Of a stretch of 64,000 nucleotides of DNA, positions 25,771 through 33,818 are shown one piece after another. A model generated the notes under the pieces. It searched no databases. It was not told where the DNA came from and saw only the letters and a list, made by a program, of their open reading frames with translations. Source of the DNA: Vibrio ouci (lineage in GTDB: Bacteria > Pseudomonadota > Gammaproteobacteria > Enterobacterales > Vibrionaceae); assembly GCF_004551525.1 (NCBI RefSeq), contig NZ_SATR01000002.1:186001-250000 (forward strand), in the 5' to 3' direction. How positions within the stretch are numbered: position 1 is the first letter of the stretch; every line of letters starts with the position of its first letter. The position numbers and the translations under genes were made by a program.

Positions 25771-26137
25771 TAAAAGTCCTCTATGATTAATTAAGTCATT
25801 TGTTATTATTTTTATGGCGAATGATTCTAATTTCTTTAATAGATAATTCAACGCAGAAACTAAGTGGAGTTGTGAAACTTTGAAGGGACGCTATGCAACA
25901 GTTTTTCCCTTTGCATTCATGCGGTTATTTTCGTGCTACGTAGGGCTAGGTGGAGGTAGGTGCATTGTACGATATGTGTGCAATTTGATTGTTTCCGCTA
26001 GGTTCCGGTCCAAAACAAAAAAATGTGTTTGTCACACAGGCTTCAATTAACTGAAACACAACTGTCATATTGGAATTCTAAAGTGAGCACCGTTCAAGTG
26101 AAACGCAACGGCAATAAAGCCACTTAAGGAAATTGTG
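25771..26137. other. Divergent intergenic region between the chemoreceptor and pstS
   Basis: The 367 bases hold the chemoreceptor promoter on minus and the phosphate-regulated pstS promoter on plus. The Pho box at 26051-26068 is the only recognisable operator. No coding-like ORF is seen. Confidence 0.6.
26051..26068 (+). promoter_or_regulatory. Pho box (PhoB site) upstream of pstS
   Basis: CTGAAAC-ACAA-CTGTCAT matches the PhoB consensus of two CTGTCAT-like heptamers 11 bases apart, the second perfect. A further TTGTCAC at 26029-26035 may be an additional half-site. It lies about 70 bases ahead of the pstS start, as expected for phosphate-starvation activation. Confidence 0.75.
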
Positions 26138-26959
26138 ATGAAAAAGACAGTAATCGGTGCAATCGCACTACTAGGCGCTATGGCAGTGACTCCAGCTTCT
26201 GCTAAAGAAACTATCTCTGCAGTGGGTTCTAGCAGCGTAACTCCACTGATGGAAGTTTTCTCTGAAACATACATGAAGACAAACTCGAACGTGTTTATTG
26301 AAGTTCAAGGCCCTGGTTCTTCTGCTGGTGTAAAAGCAGCGAAAAACGGCAGTGCTGACCTAGGCATGTCTTCTCGTAACTTAAAAGATTCTGAAAAAGA
26401 GCCAGCGCTTAAAGAACTAACGGTTGCTCTAGACGGTATCGCAGTTGTTGTTAACCCTAAGAATGACCTAAACGGTCTAACAGCAGAGCAAGTGACGGCA
26501 ATCTATAAAGGCGACATCACTAACTGGAAAGATGTTGGTGGCGCAGACAAGCCTATCGTAGCAATCACTCGTGATACGGCTTCTGGTACTCGTGGTGCTT
26601 TTGAAGACATCATGAAACTGAAGAAGAAAATCTCTGGTAAGAAAGTATCTGCTATCTCTCAACGTGCACAAGTTGCAAATGGTAACGGTGCTTTGAAGAC
26701 TATGGTTGCTTCAAACCCATACGCTATTGGTTACATCTCTCTAGGTACAGTGGATACTTCAGTAAACGCTCTAGCAATTAATGGTACAGATGCTTCGGTT
26801 GATAACGTGAAGAACGGTTCATACAAAGTAGCGCGTCCATTCCTTGTACTTTACAAAGAAGGTAAGCCTTCAGCTGAAACACAGAAGTTCCTAGATTGGA
26901 TGGTGTCTGATTCAGCGCAATCTCTTGTTGATAGCAAGGGTTACATCTCAGTTAACTAA
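26138..26959 (+). CDS. pstS: Periplasmic phosphate-binding protein PstS
   Basis: The 273-residue precursor has a signal peptide (MKKTVIGAIALLGAMAVTPASA). The PstS-family ligand site reads VGSSSVTPLMEVFSETY, with GPGSSAGVKAAKNGSADLGM and TRDTASGTRGAFEDIM contacts. It captures phosphate for the PstCAB transporter. I choose the ATG at 26138 with AAGGA upstream. It heads pstS-C-A-B under a Pho box. There is no phoU, phoB or phoR in the cluster, as expected if this is the second, chromosome-2 pst set of Vibrio. Confidence 0.96.
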   Translation: MKKTVIGAIALLGAMAVTPASAKETISAVGSSSVTPLMEVFSETYMKTNSNVFIEVQGPGSSAGVKAAKNGSADLGMSSRNLKDSEKEPALKELTVALDGIAVVVNPKNDLNGLTAEQVTAIYKGDITNWKDVGGADKPIVAITRDTASGTRGAFEDIMKLKKKISGKKVSAISQRAQVANGNGALKTMVASNPYAIGYISLGTVDTSVNALAINGTDASVDNVKNGSYKVARPFLVLYKEGKPSAETQKFLDWMVSDSAQSLVDSKGYISVN

Positions 26960-26982
26960 ATTTTAAGTTACGCCAATTATTT

Positions 26983-27007
26983 GCTCAGCCCACACTTCGG
27001 GCTGAGC
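26983..27007 (+). terminator. Intercistronic hairpin between pstS and pstC
   Basis: The perfect 9-bp stem GCTCAGCCC / GGGCTGAGC with a seven-base loop and a short T stretch sits 24 bases after pstS. It likely acts as a partial terminator or RNA stabiliser so that the binding protein is made in excess over the membrane parts. Confidence 0.75.
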
Positions 27008-27058
27008 GTTTTCAATCCAATTCGAATCTTTAACAGAATCGAACTGTGAGATTTCTAA

Positions 27059-27988
27059 ATGACCATCGCAAATAGTGAAAAGCTTATGAATATTGAAGCG
27101 ACTCAATTGAATAAGTCAGGCCTACGCACCAAGAAACGCGTAGACTGGAGAGAGCGTATCTTCCACGGCCTGTTTCTTACCAGTGCAGTAATCGGCATTG
27201 TTTCTCTAGCCGTTATTGCTTACTTCATTGTCAAAGAAAGTATCCCAGCATTCCAAGAAGTAGGTGTTTCTGGCATCGTTCTCGGCCAAGATTGGCTTCC
27301 ACCGGCACTTTATGGTGTTGCAACCATGATTGTCGCGTCTGTTGTCTCGACGTTAGGGGCTGTAGTTGTTGGTGTTCCTGTTGGCATTCTAACAGCTATC
27401 TATATTGCTGAAATTGCGCCAAAACGTGTTGCAGATATCATTCGACCAGCCGTAGAGCTTTTAGCCGGCATCCCTTCCGTGGTTTATGGTTTCTTCGGCC
27501 TAGTGATTATCGTTCCCTTGATTCAGGACATTTTCAATGTACCTGCGGGTAACACTATCCTGGCCGGTATTATTGTTCTTGGTGTGATGATCTTACCAAC
27601 GGTTATTACTGTCTCTGAAACGTCGATTCGCGCGGTGCCACGTACTTACAAAGAAGGTTCACTTGCGCTAGGTGCATCTAAGATATTCACCATCTTCAAA
27701 TTGCTAGTGCCAGCAGCACGCAGCGGTATCATGACGGGCGTTATCTTAGGTATCGGTCGTGCGCTAGGTGAAACCATGGCGATTATTATGGTGATGGGCA
27801 ACGCACCTGCAATGCCTGAAGGCATACTTGACTCTGCGCGTACACTGACGGCTAACATTGCGATTGAAATGTCTTATGCAAGTGGCGTTCACGCTAACGC
27901 TCTATACGCGACAGGTGTTGTTCTTCTTGTATTCATCATGTCGTTGAACGCGGTTCTGCTTTACTTAAACCGTGAGAAGGCGAGGTAA
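27059..27988 (+). CDS. pstC: Phosphate ABC transporter permease PstC
   Basis: The 309-residue inner-membrane protein has six membrane helices. The ABC-permease coupling loop is EGSLALGASKIFTIFKLLVP, and ELLAGIPSVVYGFFGLV is characteristic of PstC. It forms the channel with PstA. It lies downstream of the pstS hairpin and six bases or fewer ahead of pstA. The ATG at 27059 is taken as start; MNIEATQ at 27086 is an in-frame alternative with a poorer upstream site. Confidence 0.95.
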   Translation: MTIANSEKLMNIEATQLNKSGLRTKKRVDWRERIFHGLFLTSAVIGIVSLAVIAYFIVKESIPAFQEVGVSGIVLGQDWLPPALYGVATMIVASVVSTLGAVVVGVPVGILTAIYIAEIAPKRVADIIRPAVELLAGIPSVVYGFFGLVIIVPLIQDIFNVPAGNTILAGIIVLGVMILPTVITVSETSIRAVPRTYKEGSLALGASKIFTIFKLLVPAARSGIMTGVILGIGRALGETMAIIMVMGNAPAMPEGILDSARTLTANIAIEMSYASGVHANALYATGVVLLVFIMSLNAVLLYLNREKAR

Positions 27989-27993
27989 TAACG

Positions 27994-28890
27994 ATGTCTT
28001 TAGTAAATAACTCTAATACGATGACCATGGATAAAGCGAAGCTTAAAAAAGCACGTCAGACAAAAGATAACATTCTCACTGCTTTTGTCTGGGCAGCGGC
28101 AGCCGTCACGGTTGGCTTTCTGTTCTGGATTATTTGGTACATTCTATCGAACGGATTACAACACGTAGATTGGAATTTCATTACAGACAACTACACTCGT
28201 ACTGGCGAAGAGCATGGTATCTTCCCTATGATTGTGGCGACCATCTACATGGTGATTGCATCCATCGCAGTAGCTGCGCCACTAGGGATCATGACGGCTA
28301 TCTACCTAACAGAGTATGCCAAGGTTGGTAGTAAGCTCGTCAAAGTGATTCGCTTCTGTACTGAGTCTTTAGCGGGTATTCCATCGATTATCTTTGGTCT
28401 ATTCGGTATGACTTTCTTCGTCGCGATACTGGGTTTAGGTTTCTCGATTCTTTCGGGTGCACTAACTCTGAGTATTCTGATTCTTCCGGTGATCATTCGT
28501 ACCACGGAAGAGGCTTTGATGGCGGTACCACAAACTTACCGCGAGGGCTCATACGGCCTTGGCGCTTCAAAAATCTACACAATCTGGCGTTTGATTCTTC
28601 CAAGTGCAATGCCAGGTATCTTAACTTCGGTCATTCTAAGTATTGGTCGCGTTATTGGTGAGTCCGCACCTGTATTCCTTACTGCAGGTATGGTTGCACG
28701 TATTCCAGATTCTCTGTTTGATTCAGGCCGTACGTTAACGGTTCACCTTTACAAGCTGACTACCGAGCTGTTTACCATTGAAGAATGGAACCAAGCCTAC
28801 GGGACAGCAACAGTACTTATCGTCGTCGTGCTACTGATTAATACAGTGACAAAACTGATTGCACGACGCTTCAATACAGCAACTTACTAA
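27994..28890 (+). CDS. pstA: Phosphate ABC transporter permease PstA
   Basis: The 298-residue protein has six helices and the PstA motifs SLAGIPSIIFGLFGMTFF and EGSYGLGASKIYTIWRLILP, the latter being the loop that meets the PstB ATPase. With PstC it forms the membrane channel for phosphate. It starts five bases after the pstC stop. The conserved RVIGESAPVFLTAG near the end is intact. Confidence 0.95.
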   Translation: MSLVNNSNTMTMDKAKLKKARQTKDNILTAFVWAAAAVTVGFLFWIIWYILSNGLQHVDWNFITDNYTRTGEEHGIFPMIVATIYMVIASIAVAAPLGIMTAIYLTEYAKVGSKLVKVIRFCTESLAGIPSIIFGLFGMTFFVAILGLGFSILSGALTLSILILPVIIRTTEEALMAVPQTYREGSYGLGASKIYTIWRLILPSAMPGILTSVILSIGRVIGESAPVFLTAGMVARIPDSLFDSGRTLTVHLYKLTTELFTIEEWNQAYGTATVLIVVVLLINTVTKLIARRFNTATY

Positions 28891-28946
28891 TACTTGCTGA
28901 GCATTAAAATACTGATAACAGAATTGACGAATTTAGAGATAACACA

Positions 28947-29696
28947 ATGAACAAGTTTAATATTGAAAACCTAGATCTATTTTACGGTGAAAACCAAGCG
29001 CTGAAATCGATTAACCTTCCAGTTCCTGAGCGCCAAGTGACAGCGTTAATTGGCCCGTCTGGTTGTGGTAAGTCGACGCTGCTTCGTTGTCTTAACCGCA
29101 TGAACGATTTGATTGAAGGGGTGAAAATCACTGGCCGCTTAGAGATGGATGGTGATGATATCTACGGTAACATTGATGTTGCAGACCTGCGTATTAAAGT
29201 CGGCATGGTGTTCCAAAAGCCAAACCCATTCCCAATGAGCATCTATGAAAACGTAGCTTATGGTTTGCGAGCACAAGGCGTCAAAGACAAAAAATATATT
29301 GATCAAGTCGTTGAGCGCTCTCTACGCGGTGCGGCGCTGTGGGATGAAGTAAAGGATCGTTTAAAGTCGCATGCATTTGGTCTATCTGGTGGTCAGCAGC
29401 AACGTTTGTGTATTGCTCGCACGATTGCAATGGAGCCGGATGTTATTTTGATGGATGAGCCAACTTCAGCACTTGACCCGATTGCAACTCATAAGATTGA
29501 AGAGTTGATGGAAGAGCTGAAAAAGAACTACACCATTGTTATCGTGACTCACTCAATGCAGCAAGCGCGTCGTATTTCAGACCGTACGGCTTTCTTCCTA
29601 ATGGGAGAGCTGGTGGAGCATAATGATACGCAAGTTATCTTTAGTGAACCACAAGACGATCGTACACGCGGTTATGTAAACGGTGACTTTGGTTAA
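28947..29696 (+). CDS. pstB: Phosphate ABC transporter ATPase PstB
   Basis: The 249-residue ATPase has Walker [10 protein letters not shown], a Q-loop ([20 protein letters not shown]), signature LSGGQQQR, Walker B VILMDEP, the D-loop SALDP and switch His in [10 protein letters not shown]. It energises PstSCA. It is the last gene of the operon, closed by a strong terminator. Length and sequence are typical (E. coli 257). Confidence 0.96.
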   Translation: MNKFNIENLDLFYGENQALKSINLPVPERQVTALIGPSGCGKSTLLRCLNRMNDLIEGVKITGRLEMDGDDIYGNIDVADLRIKVGMVFQKPNPFPMSIYENVAYGLRAQGVKDKKYIDQVVERSLRGAALWDEVKDRLKSHAFGLSGGQQQRLCIARTIAMEPDVILMDEPTSALDPIATHKIEELMEELKKNYTIVIVTHSMQQARRISDRTAFFLMGELVEHNDTQVIFSEPQDDRTRGYVNGDFG

Positions 29697-29739
29697 TCAG
29701 GTTTTGGTATAACAAATAATAACTATAAGCGATGGTACT

Positions 29740-29768
29740 TTGCCCCTCTATTTAGAGGGGCTTTTTTG
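29740..29768 (+). terminator. Terminator of the pst operon
   Basis: The 9-bp stem GCCCCTCTA / TAGAGGGGC is followed by TTTTTT. It ends pstB and precedes the convergent curli genes. Confidence 0.92.
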
Positions 29769-29785
29769 TTTCTGAGTACTAGTGA

Positions 29786-30139
29786 CTAACTTGCGAGCTG
29801 GCAATTGGGTTTAAGAACAAGTGTATGTTTGCCTGTATCGGTAGAAAGGGTGAGAGTGATGTTATCAGTAGGGTGCTTTAACGAGAGGGCATAACGTGAG
29901 TTGGAGGAAAGTCTGTAGTTTAAACGGCTAGTAGTTTGAATAGATAGCTTAGCCTTATCAGGAGTTGTTTCATCAGACTCAATGGTTAGCTGCAATGTAT
30001 CGCCACTCAGTTTGCACGTGATACTGGTGAACTCAGAGATTGCATACTCGGAAAGAGGTTGTGCACTTGACGATAGGGAAGGCAATAACGCAAAAGCGGT
30101 GCTAAGAAGCACCGCTTTATTAACAATCAAAAACTTCAT
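29786..30139 (-). CDS. Small exported protein at the end of the curlin operon (possible CsgC/CsgH-like)
   Basis: The 117-residue precursor has a signal peptide (about residues 1-26, ending SSSAQ) and a beta-rich mature part of about 90 residues with two cysteines, one near each end (SITCKLS and KPNCQLA), suited to a disulfide. It lies seven bases downstream of the curlin gene and shares its transcript. Position, size and export match CsgC/CsgH, small Ig-fold periplasmic proteins that stop premature curlin fibre growth. Sequence likeness to CsgC is not convincing by eye (no CxC), so the role is inferred from context. Confidence 0.6.
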   Translation of the reverse strand: MKFLIVNKAVLLSTAFALLPSLSSSAQPLSEYAISEFTSITCKLSGDTLQLTIESDETTPDKAKLSIQTTSRLNYRLSSNSRYALSLKHPTDNITLTLSTDTGKHTLVLKPNCQLAS

Positions 30140-30145
30140 CGAAGA

Positions 30146-30988
30146 TTAGTTTTGAGTGATGTAAACAGAGCTTAGCTGTGAATTAGTCATAGTCACTGAA
30201 GCGTAGTCATTGGTTGTTTGAGTAATATCAACCATGTTGTCTGCAGAACCTGCTTGAATCGATACGTCAGCGAATGAATCACGACCATTTTGGTCAACGT
30301 AAACAAAGTTACGTTCACTTGCACCAGAGATATCGATATCTGCATAGTTCTCATGAGAACGTTGGTCTACATCGACTAGGTTGTCGTTACTTCCACCTGA
30401 AATAGTAACTTCTGCGATGTTGTTGTCACGACGCTGTGCAACAGAAACGAAGTTATCGTTACTAGCATCAGTGATATCAACGTCTATTAGGTTATTTTCA
30501 GAGTTTCCTGAAGCACTTTTAACGGTTGTTTGTACAAAGTTGTTATCACTGTCAACTACATCAATATCTACAGTGTTGTTATCTGCATTGTAACCAGTGA
30601 AGTAGCTGTACGTAGCGTTACCATTACCAGTCACATCTACATAGACATTGTTGTCGTCAGCACCTTTAAATTGAACGTAAGAGTGGTTGTCATCACCATC
30701 TTGGTTGATAGCAACATAGTTGTCGTCCGTTGGGAAAACTCCAGGGATCGCACCATCTACTTCAACAGAGTTACGATTGCCTTCTTGGTCAATGTACACT
30801 TCGTTGTTCGAGCTGTATTTGAAATTAACTACAGCGTCGTTACCGTCAGCCCAAGCAATACCAGGAGAGCTCTGATCAATCTCAACATAGTCGTTGGTTG
30901 AGTCTTCAAGAGTCGTTGTTGCTGTATTACCTGCGTAAACTGTACCTGATGCTAGAATAGCTGTGATTGCGATTGCTAACTTTTTCAT
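30146..30988 (-). CDS. csgA: Major curlin-like amyloid subunit (CsgA-like), Asp/Asn-rich and long
   Basis: The 280-residue precursor has a signal peptide (MKKLAIAITAILASGTVYA) and then about eleven repeats of about 23 residues. Each reads roughly N-x-V-x-V-x-Q ... N-x-A-x-V-x-I, for example DNFVSVAQRRDNNIAEVTIS and DNLVDVDQRSHENYADIDIS. The strand-turn-strand pattern with Asn and Gln ladders is that of curlin. E. coli CsgA has five repeats in 151 residues, so this is about double. Many Ser/Gly positions are Asp here, making it very acidic. It would be exported by CsgG and nucleated by the CsgB-like product. Confidence 0.82.
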   Translation of the reverse strand: MKKLAIAITAILASGTVYAGNTATTTLEDSTNDYVEIDQSSPGIAWADGNDAVVNFKYSSNNEVYIDQEGNRNSVEVDGAIPGVFPTDDNYVAINQDGDDNHSYVQFKGADDNNVYVDVTGNGNATYSYFTGYNADNNTVDIDVVDSDNNFVQTTVKSASGNSENNLIDVDITDASNDNFVSVAQRRDNNIAEVTISGGSNDNLVDVDQRSHENYADIDISGASERNFVYVDQNGRDSFADVSIQAGSADNMVDITQTTNDYASVTMTNSQLSSVYITQN

Positions 30989-31039
30989 GAATAGATCCTT
31001 TATATTGTCCGTTTATTTGTGTTTTATCCTTTACGTCCA

Positions 31040-31672
31040 TTACTGCCTAACGTAAATACCTCGATTCATATTGCTAAATATGACGATGGAGTCTCCACCG
31101 TCTTGTTCAATGCCGTAGCTAGAGTTGCCTTTATCAACAACGATGGCCAAATTGTGGTTATTTTCTTGCACGATACTGATATCACTTCCGTAATCTGAAT
31201 ATGAGCAATTAAAACCTTGGCACTGTCTTAAGTAAGCGATGTTATGACTACCATTTTGGCTGATATAGCTATTGTGGTTGTAACCCGCTTGGATAATTTC
31301 TGCGTAATTATCTTGTCCTTCAGATTGTTCAATCACAGCAAGGTTCTCTGAACCTGATTGAGAAACGACGGCCGTATTTCCAGTCGTATTTCTTTGTACA
31401 ACTTTGGCTTTATTAGCCCCTAAACCAGCATTTACCTGAGAGATGTGAACCTCAGAGTCAAAGGTGTTTTCGAGTACGACTTCTGCGTAGTTGCTGTATG
31501 AGACAGACTTGTCATACAGCTCTGAATATACAGGAGAGTCATCATAAAACTCACCAAACTCAGTCGCCATATCACTGGAGTAATTTATGTCTGTACCTTC
31601 CGCATACGCTGAAGTTGCCACTAATAAAGAAAAGACAACAAAACCTAATGTACGCTGTGTATGATTTTGCAC
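31040..31672 (-). CDS. csgB: Minor curlin-like subunit (CsgB-like), with cysteines
   Basis: From a GTG at 31672 (GGAGG five bases upstream) the precursor is 210 residues. It has a signal peptide (FVVFSLLVATSAYA), an Asp/Tyr-rich N-terminal stretch and then curlin repeats such as NTAVVSQSGSENLAVIEQS and NYAEIIQAGYNHNSYISQN. It lies first in the minus-strand curlin operon, as csgB does in csgBAC. Two cysteines within a repeat (RQCQGFNCSYS) are unusual for curlins. It probably nucleates the fibre on the cell surface. A longer reading to 31711 is possible but lacks a ribosome site. Confidence 0.75.
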   Translation of the reverse strand: MQNHTQRTLGFVVFSLLVATSAYAEGTDINYSSDMATEFGEFYDDSPVYSELYDKSVSYSNYAEVVLENTFDSEVHISQVNAGLGANKAKVVQRNTTGNTAVVSQSGSENLAVIEQSEGQDNYAEIIQAGYNHNSYISQNGSHNIAYLRQCQGFNCSYSDYGSDISIVQENNHNLAIVVDKGNSSYGIEQDGGDSIVIFSNMNRGIYVRQ

Positions 31673-32086
31673 CTTAACCTCCGCAGAGTTGGAGTAATTC
31701 CGAACTCGCACTTATTATGATTTCGATGCTGGTAAACTCAATGAACTAATAATTGGAAAATAAATAATTGATTTGTTTATTTAGTGGGGGGTGGATATCA
31801 AAAATGACACAATATAGTTTATGCTCTAGTTGCATATTTATAGTCCTTTAGTTTATGTTTTGTTTTTAAGTTATTGTTTTTAAGTTATTGTTTTTATTGT
31901 TGTATTTTTGGTTTTTTAACTGATGTTTTCATTTCTTTTAAGTGTGTATTTGATGAGATTTTACGTGTTCCATAAATGAGAATAATTAATTTATTAATTA
32001 AGTTCTATTTTAAGTTTGTCGATTATTAGATAAGTTTTGTCATGCTTATTTTATGACAAAATAAATTTAATTGGCTGGAAGCTAAT
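31673..32086. other. AT-rich divergent promoter region of the curli locus
   Basis: About 410 bases of very AT-rich sequence separate the csgBA-like genes (minus) from csgEFG (plus). It contains long T runs on the plus strand, a 14-bp tandem repeat at 31860-31896 and several TTAATTAA-like stretches (31984-32000). Such DNA is typical of H-NS-silenced and IHF-bent promoters. No csgD gene and no coding-like ORF is seen here. Confidence 0.65.
31860..31896 (+). repeat. 14-bp tandem repeat in the curli intergenic region
   Basis: The unit TTGTTTTTAAGTTA occurs twice exactly (31860-31873 and 31874-31887), followed by a partial third copy (TTGTTTTTA). It may be a repeated regulator site or a slippage-prone tract. 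Confidence 0.8.
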
Positions 32087-32548
32087 ATGGGTCGTTGTAG
32101 TGTAAAAGGATGGATTGTTTCTCTTTCTATCTCTGTTGTTATTGGTTATTCAATACCAATATTTGCAGCAATAGAAACAGATGAAAAAATCGAAGAAAAG
32201 AAAGACTCACATTTACTTGAAAATGAAGTAGATGGATTACTTATCGATAGGACAATGACTCGATTGGGGGATGATTTTTATTTTTTCTTCACTCAGTTAA
32301 TGAATGAACGACATGGCTCTTTAAAAGAGAACCTAACGGTCAAAGAACGCCCAACGGCTTTATCAGGAAGTATTATTAGTATCTTTCATCGAGAGAAACT
32401 TATATATCGCACGGCTCTATCTCCTGGTAGGCAGCATGCTGAAGATAAAGCAAAGGAAGCGTTAACCGCCGTTACTTCTCACCTTCTAAGATGGAAAACG
32501 CAACTGAGTTATCAAGATACATTTGATGTAGCTCAGGATGAGTTTTAA
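32087..32548 (+). CDS. csgE: Curli assembly/transport protein CsgE
   Basis: The 153-residue precursor has an N-terminal signal (hydrophobic WIVSLSISVVIGYSIPIFAA) and the CsgE core. That core shows GLLIDRTMTRLGDDFYFFF (family: G-x-(I/V)-x-(N/D)-x-T-x-(T/S)-x-x-G-x-D-F-Y), NLTVKERPTALSGSIISI and YRTALSPGRQ. CsgE caps the CsgG secretion channel from the periplasm and guides curlin subunits into it. It is first in csgE-F-G, divergent from the curlin genes. GGAAG precedes the ATG. Confidence 0.92.
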   Translation: MGRCSVKGWIVSLSISVVIGYSIPIFAAIETDEKIEEKKDSHLLENEVDGLLIDRTMTRLGDDFYFFFTQLMNERHGSLKENLTVKERPTALSGSIISIFHREKLIYRTALSPGRQHAEDKAKEALTAVTSHLLRWKTQLSYQDTFDVAQDEF

Positions 32549-32558
32549 AGGACTAATT

Positions 32559-32969
32559 ATGAAACCAAACAAAGCCCTAAGTGGTATCTTGTGCGTGTGT
32601 CTATGGGCTCCGAGCACGTTTGCGACAGAGCTGATCTATACCCCTGTTAATCCGAGTTTTGGCGGTAATGCTTTAAACAGCTCACACTTATTTGGTGTTG
32701 CTAATGCGATTAACGATTATCAAGCACCAAAAGATGAATTTGGCTTCGATGAAGAGTCTTCACTTGATCGTTTAGCTAACAGTCTTGAGTCTCGCTTGAT
32801 TAGCCAACTACTTGCTGATGTCGGTAACGGCAACACTGGTCAATTAGAAACGGACGATTTTTATCTCAATATTGTTGATGACAACGGTTCTTTGATTGTG
32901 CAAATCGTCGATAAAGTCTCAGGTGAGTCAACTGAAATTAAAGTTGCTGGCCTAAACCCAGACCAGTAG
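32559..32969 (+). CDS. csgF: Curli assembly protein CsgF
   Basis: The 136-residue precursor has a signal peptide (LSGILCVCLWAPSTFATELI). The mature N-terminus carries the CsgF hallmark YTPVNPSFGGNALNSSHLFG, the segment known to insert into the CsgG pore; ANAINDYQAP follows. CsgF anchors the nucleator at the cell surface. I take the ATG at 32559, preceded by AGGA; an ATG at 32538 would overlap csgE. It lies between csgE and csgG with short spacings. Confidence 0.94.
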   Translation: MKPNKALSGILCVCLWAPSTFATELIYTPVNPSFGGNALNSSHLFGVANAINDYQAPKDEFGFDEESSLDRLANSLESRLISQLLADVGNGNTGQLETDDFYLNIVDDNGSLIVQIVDKVSGESTEIKVAGLNPDQ

Positions 32970-32981
32970 AGCAGGTTAACT

Positions 32982-33818
32982 ATGAAACTTTTATATACTC
33001 TTTTTGTTGTTCTGCTGGTCACTGGTTGCTCGAACTCCATGACGATCCCCGATGCGGACGAAGCCCCAACTTTGATGCCTCGCGGTGCCACATACCAAGA
33101 TTTAGTTAAACTTCCGGAGCCTAAAGGTCGCATACTCGTCTCAGTGTATGATTTCCGCGATCAAACAGGTCAATATAAGCCACAGCCAAACAGTAACTTC
33201 TCGACCGCTGTTCCTCAAGGTGGTACAGCTTTGCTAACCGCGTCGCTACTTGACTCGCGATGGTTCATTCCGTTGGAAAGGGAAGGGCTACAAAACTTAT
33301 TGACGGAACGTAAGATAATTCGAGCAGCGCAGAAAAAAGGCCAAGCGGCTTCTAACCACGGAGATGATCTATCGGCATTAAGCTCTGCTAATGTGGTTAT
33401 TGAAGGTGGGATTGTTGCCTATGACTCTAACATCAAGACTGGCGGATTAGGTGCGAGATATTTAGGTATCGGTTCTTCAGGCAAATATCGCACAGATCAA
33501 GTCACCGTTAACCTGCGCGCCGTGAATGTCCGTACTGGCCAGATATTATTGAGTGTCACGACCAGCAAAACGATCTTCTCTCATGAGCTGACCGCTGGTG
33601 CATTTAGATTCATCGACTATAAAGATTTGTTAGAAGTTGAAATGGGTTATACCAACAACGAACCCGTTAACGTGGCGGTCATGTCTGCGATAGATGCAGC
33701 GGTTATCCATTTAATTGTCAAAGGTATTGGTAGAGGTTTATGGAAGCCTGAAAACGAAGCGGATCTACAAGATGAAACGATCCAGAGATACGCTAAGCAA
33801 ACACATCAAATACTTTAA
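32982..33818 (+). CDS. csgG: Curli secretion channel lipoprotein CsgG
   Basis: The 278-residue protein has a lipobox LLVTGC (Cys at 16). CsgG domain motifs follow: GRILVSVYDFRDQTGQYKPQ, DSRWFIPLEREGLQNLLTER, VVIEGGIVAYDSN, RYLGIG and VTVNLRAVNVRTGQILLSV. It forms the nonameric outer-membrane pore for curlins. Length equals E. coli CsgG (277). Its stop codon overlaps the stop of the convergent diguanylate cyclase gene. Confidence 0.95.
   Translation: MKLLYTLFVVLLVTGCSNSMTIPDADEAPTLMPRGATYQDLVKLPEPKGRILVSVYDFRDQTGQYKPQPNSNFSTAVPQGGTALLTASLLDSRWFIPLEREGLQNLLTERKIIRAAQKKGQAASNHGDDLSALSSANVVIEGGIVAYDSNIKTGGLGARYLGIGSSGKYRTDQVTVNLRAVNVRTGQILLSVTTSKTIFSHELTAGAFRFIDYKDLLEVEMGYTNNEPVNVAVMSAIDAAVIHLIVKGIGRGLWKPENEADLQDETIQRYAKQTHQIL

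Noticed and set aside
30530..30901. Open frame on the plus strand across the curlin gene, rich in Val and Ile
   Set aside because: It is a shadow of the repetitive Asp/Asn codons of the minus-strand curlin gene and has no ribosome site.
31984..32000. TTAATTTATTAATTAA-type stretch as an attachment site or origin
   Set aside because: It is simple AT-rich promoter DNA with no flanking direct repeats, integrase or replication gene.
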